Positions 7,710-16,237 of a stretch of DNA of 64,000 bases are shown here, in pieces (position 1 is the stretch's first letter; every line of letters begins with the position of its first letter). The notes beneath the pieces were generated by a model, which was given only the letters and a program-made list of their open reading frames with translations, searched no databases and was not told the origin of the DNA. This DNA is from Clostridia bacterium. Its GTDB lineage: Bacteria; Bacillota; Clostridia; Oscillospirales; Acutalibacteraceae. The stretch is from the NCBI GenBank assembly GCA_017550625.1, contig JAFZOL010000045.1:62001-126000 (forward strand), written 5' to 3'. A program made the translations under genes and the position numbers.

Positions 7710-9266
7710 ATGGAAATACTGATCGACGAAAACACGCCGCTTTCGCGCTTTGACCATCACTGGAAATTCTGCGTGGGCTCGGCGCACGCCGCCTACGCAT
7801 TAAGGCACGACTACGTAAAACAGCTCGCCGAAGTGCACGATGACCTCGGCGTTGAGCGCGTGCGCTTTCACGGCGTCTTCGGCGACGACATGCGCACCCT
7901 CGTGAAGGCGACCGAGATCGTCCCGTTCCCGTTCGGCGGCGGCTACCGCGAGCAGAGCTTCAGGCAGTGCGCCGTTGCCTACGACAACGTGCTCGAGGCG
8001 GGCATGAAGCCCTTCGTGGAGCTCGGCTTCATGCCGAAGCTCCTCGCGAAGCTCCCGTTCGCGCGCGGGGCGTTCTTTTATAAGCCGATCGTCAGCCTGC
8101 CGAAAAGCATAGAGAAGTGGCAGGACTATATCCGCGCCTTCACGCGCTTTCTCATAGACCGCTACGGCAGAGAAGAGGTCGAAAGCTGGTATTTCGAGGT
8201 CTGGAACGAGCCGGACCTGCCGGTCGTGTTCTTCGACGGCGGGCAGAAGGACTATTTCAAACTCTACCGCGCCACCGCCGAGGCGGTGAAAAGCGCGGAC
8301 GAACATATCCGCGTCGGCGGCCCCGCCACCTCGGGCAGCAAGTGGATCGCCGCGTTCCTCGATTACTGCGAAAAGACCGGCGCGCCCGTGGATTTCGTTT
8401 CCACCCACCAATACGCGGGCGACCCGATCGGCGGGATCGAAAATAAAGAAAAAGGCCTCGGCCTCGATATCGACGTCTTCGCGGCTCTCACGAAGCGCGG
8501 GTCGCTGCGGCGCGACAATATCCTTGACCTCTACCGCGCCTTCATGGGCGTGGCGCGCGCGCCCGAAAAGCTCCGGGCGGACGCCCTGACCGAGAGCGCG
8601 AAAAACGTGAAGGCCCTCGCGGGGGACAAACCAGTGTTCTACACCGAGTGGAACATGTGCGCCTCGTTCTCGGCCCCCTGCAACGACACGCCGATGCCCG
8701 CGTGCTACCTGCTGCACACGGTCCTTCATTCGCAGGGCAGCGTGGACGGCTCGTCCGTGTGGTGCTTCTCGGACCTGTTCGAAGAGTTCCACCAGTTCCC
8801 CGAGGAGTTCCACGGCGGCTTCGGGCTGATGACCCAGTCCGGGATCAAAAAGCCGTCCTACCGCGCTTTGCAGTTCTTAAACGAGGCCGGGGACGAACGC
8901 TTCGATACCCCCGCCGCCGGGAACGCGGACGCGGCGGTATTCAAAAAAGAGAACGGTTTCCATATCCTCGCGTCGCTCCTCGACTTTGAAGAGAGCGGTA
9001 AGACAGAATCCGTCACCGTGAGGATCAAAGCCCCCGCGCCTTCGCGCGTGACGCTCACGCGCATCGACGAAACGCACTGCAACCCCCTCAGGCTCTGGCG
9101 GGAGGCGGGCTGCCCGCAGACGCCCCCGCCGCGGCTCATCGAGGAGCTGAAAACGCGCTCGGCCCCCGCCGAAGAGCCCGCGGATTACACGTATGAAGAC
9201 GGCTTCATCGTCATCCCGCTCACGGTCTCGTCCAACGAGATCAAACGCGTCGCGATCACCCTATAA
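7710..9266 (+). CDS. GH39-like beta-xylosidase family glycosidase
   Basis: The 518-residue protein shows the clan A (beta/alpha)8 landmarks. The acid/base Glu lies in YFEVWNEPDL (about residue 166) and the nucleophile Glu in VFYTEWNM (about 313). It also has VDFVSTHQYAGD and a C-terminal beta-domain. This agrees with GH39 beta-xylosidases and their relatives. There is no signal peptide, so it should act in the cytoplasm on sugars brought in by the adjacent MFS protein. It is followed at once by a bidirectional terminator. The exact substrate (xyloside or other) cannot be decided from sequence. Confidence 0.85.
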   Translation: MEILIDENTPLSRFDHHWKFCVGSAHAAYALRHDYVKQLAEVHDDLGVERVRFHGVFGDDMRTLVKATEIVPFPFGGGYREQSFRQCAVAYDNVLEAGMKPFVELGFMPKLLAKLPFARGAFFYKPIVSLPKSIEKWQDYIRAFTRFLIDRYGREEVESWYFEVWNEPDLPVVFFDGGQKDYFKLYRATAEAVKSADEHIRVGGPATSGSKWIAAFLDYCEKTGAPVDFVSTHQYAGDPIGGIENKEKGLGLDIDVFAALTKRGSLRRDNILDLYRAFMGVARAPEKLRADALTESAKNVKALAGDKPVFYTEWNMCASFSAPCNDTPMPACYLLHTVLHSQGSVDGSSVWCFSDLFEEFHQFPEEFHGGFGLMTQSGIKKPSYRALQFLNEAGDERFDTPAAGNADAAVFKKENGFHILASLLDFEESGKTESVTVRIKAPAPSRVTLTRIDETHCNPLRLWREAGCPQTPPPRLIEELKTRSAPAEEPADYTYEDGFIVIPLTVSSNEIKRVAITL

Positions 9267-9269
9267 CGC

Positions 9270-9299
9270 AAAAAAACCGGAGAAGCATCTCCGGTTTTT
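9270..9299. terminator. Bidirectional terminator between convergent genes
   Basis: CCGGAGA (9277-9283) pairs with TCTCCGG (9288-9294). A6 on the left and T5 on the right let it serve the GH39 gene and the convergent GDPD gene. Confidence 0.88.
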
Positions 9300-9313
9300 G
9301 TCTTGATCGGGCG

Positions 9314-10144
9314 TTATCCGCGGGAATTGAGATAAGCTTTCAGCATCCCCGGGCGGTCGGTCTGGATCACGTCGAAGCCCATGTCGGCGAGCCTGCCCCA
9401 CCCGGCTTCGGGGCCGTTCACGATCGAAACGTCGTCCGTGAACCCGGCCGAGATCACCGCCTTGTGGTCGTAGACCTCGGCGTTCGCGAACAGGATGAGC
9501 CCCTTTCCGTGCATCGCGTCGATATACTCCCTCGAGCAGCACGGCTCGTCGGCGGTCTTGAAGAGCACCTCCGCGCCGACGACGTTCACGCCCTGCTCCG
9601 AAAGCTTCGCGGTCACGTCGTCTTCTGATTTCACGATCGGCATGAACATGAAGTCCGACGCGTACTTTTTGACCTCGCCGAGCTCCTTTTCGGAGGTGCC
9701 GGTCTTCACCACGACCTGCTGTTCGACCCCGCATTCGCGGATGACGCGGCTGACGCCGGGCACGTCGGTCCAGAACTTGTCGACGTTGAGGTAACATTTG
9801 CCGCGCAGAAAGGCGAAGGCCTCCTCGAGCGTACTCACGCCGTACTGCGTCTTCGTGCCGTCGGGGTTATAGAGTTTCAGCTTTTCGACCTTTTTGGCGG
9901 GCATGAGCCGGATGAACGACCGCGTTTTGAGGTACGCCCGCTCCATGCCGGGATGAAAGACAAAATACTGTCCGTCGGCGCTTTTCGCCACGTCCAGCTC
10001 GATCATGTCCGCCCCCTCCGAAAGGGCCGCCGCGAACGAAGCGAGCGTGTTGCACGGGATATTGCCCGCCGCGCTGCCGCGGTGCGCGCAAACGAGGGGC
10101 GCGCGCCTTGCGTTTTCAAATATGCTTCTGCCGAGATCGACCAT
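9314..10144 (-). CDS. Glycerophosphodiester phosphodiesterase family protein with altered motifs
   Basis: This 276-residue protein has the GDPD TIM-barrel pattern: VCAHRGSAAGN (H21, R22), GADMIELDVAKSADGQY (E49, D51) and a C-terminal GFDVIQTDRPGML. Two normally conserved spots differ. The usual PEN after the HRG loop reads PCN, so a metal-binding Glu is missing. The usual HD after the first barrel strand reads FHPG. The enzyme may have changed metal use or substrate, or be catalytically weak. There is no signal peptide or TM. It has its own minus-strand promoter and ends at the shared terminator. Confidence 0.8.
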   Translation of the reverse strand: MVDLGRSIFENARRAPLVCAHRGSAAGNIPCNTLASFAAALSEGADMIELDVAKSADGQYFVFHPGMERAYLKTRSFIRLMPAKKVEKLKLYNPDGTKTQYGVSTLEEAFAFLRGKCYLNVDKFWTDVPGVSRVIRECGVEQQVVVKTGTSEKELGEVKKYASDFMFMPIVKSEDDVTAKLSEQGVNVVGAEVLFKTADEPCCSREYIDAMHGKGLILFANAEVYDHKAVISAGFTDDVSIVNGPEAGWGRLADMGFDVIQTDRPGMLKAYLNSRG

Positions 10145-10183
10145 AGTATCCTCTCCGTTCCCGCCGCGCGGTATTCTATCTTT

Positions 10184-10212
10184 ATCGTATCACGTCCGGC
10201 GAAAAACTTCAA
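10184..10212 (-). promoter_or_regulatory. Promoter of the GDPD gene
   Basis: Minus strand TTGAAG (10212-10207) and TACGAT (10189-10184), 17-base spacer. Confidence 0.6.
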
Positions 10213-10242
10213 CCGAAATGCGTGAATATTTACTGAATCCGG

Positions 10243-10271
10243 TTGAAGAACCGCGCGCGGGATGCTATAAT
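10243..10271 (+). promoter_or_regulatory. Promoter of the membrane-anchored hydrolase gene
   Basis: TTGAAG (10243-10248) and TATAAT (10266-10271), 17-base spacer. It is divergent from the GDPD promoter 31 bases away. Confidence 0.75.
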
Positions 10272-10327
10272 GGATCGTGGAAGGATATGCCCCCGGCATA
10301 TGAAACACCGCCCAAGGAGAAAACCGT

Positions 10328-11275
10328 ATGCAAGTCCTCTGGATCGTTCTCATCGTGATCGCCGCCCTGCTGGTCATTTTGCTGATCGTGGGGCTTCTCG
10401 CCACGTTCGCCCTCTTCTTCGTGTCGCCGAAGTTCGACCGCGAGAACCCCAAGCCCGACCCGCTGATGGGCGAGACCCTGCCCGCCTACGTCAAGGCGAC
10501 CGACAGGGAGGCTTCGCGCCTCAGGGCGGAATATCCGCACGAGCGCGTGGAGGTGAAAAGCCGCGACGGCCTCAGGCTCGTCGGCGACTTCTATATCAAC
10601 ACCGAAAAGACGGACAAGACCGTCCTGTGCGTGCACGGCTACAACTCCTGCGGCTACAGCGATTTCGCCCCCATGGTCGCGCCGATTCTGGCGCACGGCT
10701 GCAACTGCCTGCTGATCGACCAGCGGCACTACGGCGAAAGCGAGGGCAGCCACACGGGCTTCGGCCTTCTGGAGCGCCGCGACCTGCCCGTGTGGATCGA
10801 CCTCGTGAACGGGTATTTCCCCAAGGGTAAGATCGTGCTTTACGGCGTTTCGATGGGCGCCGCGACCGTGATGCTCGCGGGCGCCCTCGACCTGCCCGAA
10901 ACGGTGGTCGGCGTCGCGGAGGACTGCGGCTTCACCTCGTGCCGCGACACGTTCGCCGACGTGCTCAAACGGCTCACGCGCCTGCCGTCGTTCCCGCTCG
11001 TGCCGCTCGTGTCGGGCCTTGCCCGCCTGCTCCTGAAGCTCGACCTCAGAACGGACGCCCGCGACGCGGTTGCGAAGGCGAAAGTCCCGATGCTGTTCCT
11101 GCACGGCGACGCCGACGCGTTCATCCCGGTGTCGATGTGCAAGGCCCTGTATGAGGCCTGCGGCGGCGAAAAATACATGCACATTTACGAGGGCGCGGCG
11201 CACGCCCAGTCGCATTACCTGCGCCCCGAAGACTACGAGCGCGATTTCTTCGCGTTCATCGACGCGGTCATGTGA
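10328..11275 (+). CDS. Membrane-anchored alpha/beta hydrolase
   Basis: The 315-residue protein has an N-terminal TM helix (about 4-33) and then a serine hydrolase domain: VLCVHGYNSCG, LIDQRHYGESEGS, YGVSMGAAT (nucleophile Ser near 174), LFLHGDADAFIP (acid) and EGAAHAQSH (His). This is the abhydrolase type close to YfhR/BAAT-like peptidase-esterases (DUF1100/hydrolase_4). CCAAGGAG precedes the ATG. The catalytic domain is probably cytoplasmic or extracytoplasmic depending on TM orientation, which I cannot settle. The AT-rich zinc-ribbon gene begins 102 bases downstream and looks like a later insertion. Confidence 0.82.
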   Translation: MQVLWIVLIVIAALLVILLIVGLLATFALFFVSPKFDRENPKPDPLMGETLPAYVKATDREASRLRAEYPHERVEVKSRDGLRLVGDFYINTEKTDKTVLCVHGYNSCGYSDFAPMVAPILAHGCNCLLIDQRHYGESEGSHTGFGLLERRDLPVWIDLVNGYFPKGKIVLYGVSMGAATVMLAGALDLPETVVGVAEDCGFTSCRDTFADVLKRLTRLPSFPLVPLVSGLARLLLKLDLRTDARDAVAKAKVPMLFLHGDADAFIPVSMCKALYEACGGEKYMHIYEGAAHAQSHYLRPEDYERDFFAFIDAVM

Positions 11276-11377
11276 CGCGGTTGAGGTGAGATCCCGAGGA
11301 TTGAGTTCATTCTTTTTGGTTTAGTCAAAACTAGGAATCGTTCTCTGAATAAAGAACCAAAAGAACAGGTGTTTTGA

Positions 11378-13501
11378 ATGAGAAAAAAGACCCACAAAAA
11401 GTTTCTTGATGAAATGAATGCTATAAATCCCACCATTTCCTTTTTGGATGAGTATGATGGTGATGATAAAAAAATAAGGTGTATATGTACAGTATGTGGG
11501 AATCAATGGATGGCGACTCCAGGAAAGCTTCTTTGTGGTCGTGGGTGTCCGGAATGTGGTAAGAAAAAACAAGTTGAAAAACAACGGAAATCGCAGGAGC
11601 AATTTGTTTCAGAATTATCTTCGAAGAATCAAAACATAGAAGTCTTAGGGGTTTATGTTAATTCAAAAACGCATATTGAAGTAAAGTGTAAAAAATGCGG
11701 ATATATTTGGGCGCCATTCCCCAATAGTTTGTTGCGAGGGACTGGATGTCCACAGTGTGCAGGGAATAAAAAAAGAACACACGAAGAGTTTATTGATTTG
11801 CTTAAGGAAATCAATCCGGAAGTGGAAGTACTTGAAAACTATAAAAACACAGATGCAAAGATAAAAGTAAAATGCAAGAATTGCGGAAAAGAATGGTATA
11901 CCTCGCCAAATAATCTGTTAGATGGTCATGGTTGCGGTCGTTGTGTTGGAAGAAAGAATCACAACGATTTCGTTGAAGCACTAAAAACGATTAACCCAAA
12001 TGTTGAAGTAATTGGGCAGTATATAAATGGTAATACTCATATTGCAGTTAAATGTCGAGTTTGTGGAAACGAATGGAAAAGCAGACCAAGTCAATTACTA
12101 AAAGGGCGTGGATGCCTTAAATGCGGCAGGATAAAACAAGCGGATTCTCTTCGAAAAACACAGGAAGCTTTTGAAAAAGAAATAGAAGAAATCAATAAAA
12201 ATATATTCGTTGTAGGTCATTACATAAACAATATGACCCCCATTGAAGTAAAATGCAAAAAATGTGATTATGTGTGGCAGAGTCTTCCGGGTAACTTATT
12301 AAAAGGACAAGGGTGCCCAAAATGTGCGAAGTATTTACACACATCATTTCCCGAGCAAGCTGTTTTCTTTTATGTTAGAAAATCCTACCCGGATGCTATC
12401 AACGGATATAAAGGGTTATTAGCTAATAATATGGAACTTGATGTTTTCATTCCATCAAAAAGGGTTGGCATCGAGTATGATGGACGCGCTTGGCATAAAG
12501 GAAGTAAAGCAAACACGAATGAAATAAAAAAATATGAAGCCTGTAAAGAAAACAGCATAAAACTTGTCAGAATTAAGGAGTTTCAACAAGAAAGTGATTC
12601 TTTGACTGCTGATTTAATTCTGTATGCCGATGTAACTCTAGAAAAAACTTTGAAAAAAGTAGCTGAAATGCTCGGAGTAGAGTTTGATATTGATTTAGAG
12701 CGTGACAGAAATAAGATTTTTGATCAGTATAAGAACGTAAACAGTAATGATGAATTCATAAAAAAACTAAGTAATAAAAATCCCGATGTTATTCCTTTGT
12801 CTAAATATACTCTGAGCAATAATAAGATTTATTGCAAATGTAAAAAGTGTAGTTTCGAGTGGATGGCAACTCCGAATAAACTACTTGATGGAAGAGGTTG
12901 CCCAAAATGCTCCGGAAGAATGAGAAAAAACACAAAACAGTATATTGAAGATCTTGAGAGATTAAACCCAAATATTGAAGTAATAGGGGAATATAAAAAT
13001 AGCTCATCTCCGATTGATGTTAGATGTAAAACTTGTTGTTATGAATGGCGTCCAATTGCAAATAGCCTTCTTCGAGGAAATGGATGTCCGAGATGTTCGC
13101 ATCGTGAAAGAATATCACAAGAGCAGTTTATAAATGAACTAAGCATTGTTAATCCAAATATTTTGGTTTTAGGTGATTATAAAACAAAAAAGACTCCGAT
13201 TCTTGTGAAGTGTAAAAAGTGCGGAAGAGAATGGCAGCCGACACCGGATAGTCTCTTGCGTAATCATGGGTGTTCTAGATGTGCGGGTCAATTAAAAAAG
13301 ACCACGGAAGAGTTTGCGAACGAACTTAATAGAATTAACGATAGATTCCAAGTCATTGGTGAATATATCAATGCAAGAACAAAAATCAAAGTTATTTGTA
13401 GAGACTGTGGATTTGAGAGGAATGCGACTCCGGATAGTTTATTAAGAGGGCTCAGATGCCCTCAATGCGACAAAAAGAAACAATCGCAAACAAGAGATTA
13501 G
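11378..13501 (+). CDS. Nine-repeat zinc-ribbon protein with an embedded PD-(D/E)XK-type nuclease domain
   Basis: The 707-residue protein is far more AT-rich than its neighbours. It has nine copies of a unit of about 62 residues. Each copy carries a helix (F..EL...NPN), a strand pair (IEVLGEYKN) and two CxxC pairs (VKCKKCGYEW, then LLRGxGCPxC). Five copies come first (about 1-325). Then a nuclease-like core of about 110 residues follows, with FPEQAVFFYVRKSYP, MELDVFIPSKRVGIEYDGRA and WHKG, a Vsr/DUF559-like arrangement of E, D and ExD. Four more copies follow. This resembles the probable zinc-ribbon (DUF4379) proteins. DNA binding by the ribbons and cleavage by the core are inferred. AACAGGTG is a weak ribosome binding site. 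No partner gene is attached. Confidence 0.8.
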   Translation: MRKKTHKKFLDEMNAINPTISFLDEYDGDDKKIRCICTVCGNQWMATPGKLLCGRGCPECGKKKQVEKQRKSQEQFVSELSSKNQNIEVLGVYVNSKTHIEVKCKKCGYIWAPFPNSLLRGTGCPQCAGNKKRTHEEFIDLLKEINPEVEVLENYKNTDAKIKVKCKNCGKEWYTSPNNLLDGHGCGRCVGRKNHNDFVEALKTINPNVEVIGQYINGNTHIAVKCRVCGNEWKSRPSQLLKGRGCLKCGRIKQADSLRKTQEAFEKEIEEINKNIFVVGHYINNMTPIEVKCKKCDYVWQSLPGNLLKGQGCPKCAKYLHTSFPEQAVFFYVRKSYPDAINGYKGLLANNMELDVFIPSKRVGIEYDGRAWHKGSKANTNEIKKYEACKENSIKLVRIKEFQQESDSLTADLILYADVTLEKTLKKVAEMLGVEFDIDLERDRNKIFDQYKNVNSNDEFIKKLSNKNPDVIPLSKYTLSNNKIYCKCKKCSFEWMATPNKLLDGRGCPKCSGRMRKNTKQYIEDLERLNPNIEVIGEYKNSSSPIDVRCKTCCYEWRPIANSLLRGNGCPRCSHRERISQEQFINELSIVNPNILVLGDYKTKKTPILVKCKKCGREWQPTPDSLLRNHGCSRCAGQLKKTTEEFANELNRINDRFQVIGEYINARTKIKVICRDCGFERNATPDSLLRGLRCPQCDKKKQSQTRD

Positions 13502-13521
13502 CAACCAAACGGAGGCGCGTT

Positions 13522-13698
13522 ATGGGCGGACTGCTTAAAAAGTTATTGCTCTTCGCGGCGGGCGTCGCGGTGTGCGCGGTGATCTTGATCGCCGTGTTCG
13601 CGGTCGCGTCGAAACTGCCGGACGGCCTCGGCTTCATCGTGGCGGCGGCCGCCGCCGTGATCGCCGTCGTTGCCGCGATCAAACTGTTCACACGGTGA
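13522..13698 (+). CDS. Small two-TM membrane protein
   Basis: The ATG at 13522 follows GGAGG by six bases. In-frame codons further upstream belong to the end of the zinc-ribbon gene region and give no better start. The 58-residue product has a basic LLKK start and two hydrophobic stretches (about 6-29 and 35-55), ending KLFTR. GC-rich codon use returns to the chromosomal norm here. It is 47 bases upstream of the GxGYxYP gene and may be translated from the same message. I recognise no family. Confidence 0.6.
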   Translation: MGGLLKKLLLFAAGVAVCAVILIAVFAVASKLPDGLGFIVAAAAAVIAVVAAIKLFTR

Positions 13699-13745
13699 TA
13701 AAAAAGGCTCCCCGCGAGCCGACAAAGCGCAAAGGAGAGTGACCC

Positions 13746-15320
13746 ATGCAGATTTTGCAGCGAATCGTAACGTATCTTCTCACGCTTTTCCTCACCCTTA
13801 CGGGCGTCACGCCCGGCTTTTCCGGGACGGCGGCGGACTTTCCGCGCGCTTCGGTCGAAGCGAAGACCCTGCTGCTGACCGACGTGCCGTCGGACGGCTC
13901 GGCGCTCACGCTCGCCGCGATGCAGGGGCTGCTCGCTGACGTGAGCGACAAAAACCTCGTGTTCCGCGCCGGGAAATACCGCGAATGGATCCCGCGAACC
14001 GGCGCCGAGGCCCTTGAAACACAGCCCGACGGCTCGCCGTGGGATCTTGCCGCGCTGCTTCACGAATTCGCCCCGTTTTTCGACGGCTATATCCTCTGCG
14101 ACGAAGAAAGCGCCGCCGTGGCGCTGACGCTCGCGAATCCGAAAAACAGCGTCCCCGTCTATCCGGAATTCGAGGAGACCGCCAAAGCCGCCGGCCTTTC
14201 GATGACCCTCGACGTGCGCGGCTGGACGGACGTGAAACTCCGCGCGACCGAGGAATTCCGCGCCCTCCGGCGCGATATCGCGTTCGAGCAGCCGGCGTCC
14301 TTTTCGCCGAAGCTCGTGGACTACGCCGTCATGTGCGGGGCGTACGTGTGGTACGACAAAGACGCGAATCAGGCCGAGCACACGAACGCCTTCCGGTTCC
14401 TGAGCGACGGGGCGGTCGTGTTCGGCTGGAACAACGATATCGGTGAGTATAAGACCGTGCAGTCGTTCTCGCGCCTGAACGTCTGCATGGTCCCGGCCGA
14501 CCACGCCCATAACCTCTCGGTGCTCAGCGGCTTCGACCTCGGGCCGTTCGAACAGAAGACCGAATCCGCCGCCGAAGAGGGCGGGCGCACCGTCTGCCTC
14601 ATGATGTCCGACGGCGACAATCTGCAGTGGTTCCTCGGCTCTTACGACGACACTTCCCACTACGGTTCGCCCATCCGCGGCGAGTTCTCGTTCGCGTGGG
14701 GCGTGCCCGCGTCGGCGGCGGATCTGGCGTCCCCCGTGCTCAAAGGCTATTACGATCAGATGACCCCGAACGACGCCTTCGTGCTGTCCTTAAGCGGCCT
14801 CGGCTACACCTTCCCCTCGAAGTGGCCGAACCGCGTCGCCCTCAAACGGATGGCCCAAACGCTCGGAAAAAAGATGGAGGCGATGGACGTTCATGAGCTT
14901 CTTGTGCTCGACGACGGCGGGTTTTCGTCCCTTGCGCTCAACACGCTTCTCAAGGGCACGAACGCCGACGGCATCTTTTACATCGATTACAGCGACTACG
15001 CTCGTCTGCACGGCAAAACGCGGTTCGTGAACGGCAAGCCGATCGTGTCGGCGCGCTACCGGCTCTGGAACAACGCTTCGGGCGCGTCGCCCGAAGAGAT
15101 CGCCGCCGCGGTCAACGCTTTGCCCACCGACCCCAAAAACCCCGATTCCTACGCCTTCATCATCGTACACGCGTGGACGGGCCTGAGCGTTGACGGCGAG
15201 CTTGTTGAGGGCGGCAGCGCGATGCGGGCGGTCAAAAAGCTTGTGGATCTGCTCGACGCCGACACGCGGGTCGTCACGCCCGCCGAGTTCATCTCCCGCC
15301 TTGCTGAAAACTGCGGCTGA
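13746..15320 (+). CDS. Secreted GxGYxYP-family putative glycoside hydrolase
   Basis: This 524-residue protein has an N-terminal signal peptide (hydrophobic LLTLFLTLTGVTPGFSGTAA). The family name motif appears as SGLGYTFPSKW near residue 350. Other conserved pieces are MMSDGDNLQWFLGSY, FSFAWGVPASAADL, LVLDDGGF and FIIVHAWTGLS. GxGYxYP proteins are predicted glycosidases with no well-defined substrate. GCAAAGGAG precedes the ATG. The next genes encode a ChbG/YdjC deacetylase and an acyltransferase-like membrane protein, so the operon probably handles an acylated amino-sugar polymer at the surface. That role is inference. Confidence 0.82.
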   Translation: MQILQRIVTYLLTLFLTLTGVTPGFSGTAADFPRASVEAKTLLLTDVPSDGSALTLAAMQGLLADVSDKNLVFRAGKYREWIPRTGAEALETQPDGSPWDLAALLHEFAPFFDGYILCDEESAAVALTLANPKNSVPVYPEFEETAKAAGLSMTLDVRGWTDVKLRATEEFRALRRDIAFEQPASFSPKLVDYAVMCGAYVWYDKDANQAEHTNAFRFLSDGAVVFGWNNDIGEYKTVQSFSRLNVCMVPADHAHNLSVLSGFDLGPFEQKTESAAEEGGRTVCLMMSDGDNLQWFLGSYDDTSHYGSPIRGEFSFAWGVPASAADLASPVLKGYYDQMTPNDAFVLSLSGLGYTFPSKWPNRVALKRMAQTLGKKMEAMDVHELLVLDDGGFSSLALNTLLKGTNADGIFYIDYSDYARLHGKTRFVNGKPIVSARYRLWNNASGASPEEIAAAVNALPTDPKNPDSYAFIIVHAWTGLSVDGELVEGGSAMRAVKKLVDLLDADTRVVTPAEFISRLAENCG

Positions 15321-15335
15321 AAAGGAGCATAAAAT

Positions 15336-16232
15336 ATGCCACGCACCGACAAAACAAAAAAATACCTGATCGTGAACGCCGACGACTTCGGCATGTGCGA
15401 AGCCGCGAACGACGCGGTGATCGCCCTGTTCGAGGCGGGGCGCCTCAAGAGCTCCACGATCATGTTCCCGTGCAAGGCGAGCGACCGGGCGGCAAAATTC
15501 GCCGCCGCGCACCCCGAATACGCCATCGGCGTGCACCTGACGCTCACGAGCGAGTGGAAGACCCACCGCTGGGCGCCGCTGACCGACGGCAAGTCGCTCA
15601 TTGACCCCGACGGCTTCATGTGGCCGCGCACCGAGGACGTGGAAAAGCACGCGACGAACGAGGATATCCGCCGCGAGATAGGCGCGCAGTATGAAAAGGC
15701 GCTGTCTTACGGCATGACGCCCTCGCACGTCGACAACCACATGGGCACGCTCTACGGCAACCGCACCGGGCGGTTCGGGCTGCTTGCCCTCATCCTGCGC
15801 TGGGCAGGCGAGCGGGACCTCTCGTACCGCCTCTATACGAAGACGAGCAGATCGATGGTCCCGCGCGGCACGCCGTGGCCCGTGTACCGCCTGTCGGGGG
15901 TGTTCACGTCTTTTCTCGCGAAGAAAAACCGCGTGATTTTGCCGGACTATCTGCTGTTCCCGGACTGGACGCGGGAGCTCAGCGAAGGCGGGTATGACCA
16001 CTACCGCGACGAGATTCTGCGCCAATGGACCTCGATCCCGCCCGGCGTGACCGAGACCTTCGTGCACCCCGCCCTCGAAACGGAAGAACTCAAGGCCATC
16101 ACGCCCAACTGGTTCCAGCGGGTGTGGGAATATAATCTCATGAACGACCCCGCCACGCACGAATATCTCGCGGCGCACGGGGTGGAAATGATCTCCTACC
16201 GCGATTTGAGAAACCTGAAAAAGAAAGGATGA
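15336..16232 (+). CDS. ChbG/YdjC-family carbohydrate deacetylase
   Basis: The 298-residue protein has the YdjC metal-site motifs: IVNADDFGMCEA (Asp pair, residues 12-23), IGVHLTLTSEW (His near 69) and PSHVDNHMGTLYG (His-x3-His near 131-135). Members of this family remove N-acetyl groups from chito-oligosaccharides or related sugars. There is no signal peptide, so it is a cytoplasmic enzyme. AAAAGGAG precedes the ATG. It overlaps or abuts the downstream membrane protein gene and follows the GxGYxYP gene by 15 bases, which makes a tight operon. Confidence 0.85.
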   Translation: MPRTDKTKKYLIVNADDFGMCEAANDAVIALFEAGRLKSSTIMFPCKASDRAAKFAAAHPEYAIGVHLTLTSEWKTHRWAPLTDGKSLIDPDGFMWPRTEDVEKHATNEDIRREIGAQYEKALSYGMTPSHVDNHMGTLYGNRTGRFGLLALILRWAGERDLSYRLYTKTSRSMVPRGTPWPVYRLSGVFTSFLAKKNRVILPDYLLFPDWTRELSEGGYDHYRDEILRQWTSIPPGVTETFVHPALETEELKAITPNWFQRVWEYNLMNDPATHEYLAAHGVEMISYRDLRNLKKKG

Positions 16233-16237
16233 GCACC

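Noticed and set aside
11378-13501. Repetitive pattern reminiscent of a CRISPR array
   Set aside because: The repeats are protein-level units of about 62 codons with variable nucleotides and CxxC spacing, in one open frame. There are no short identical repeats with unique spacers.
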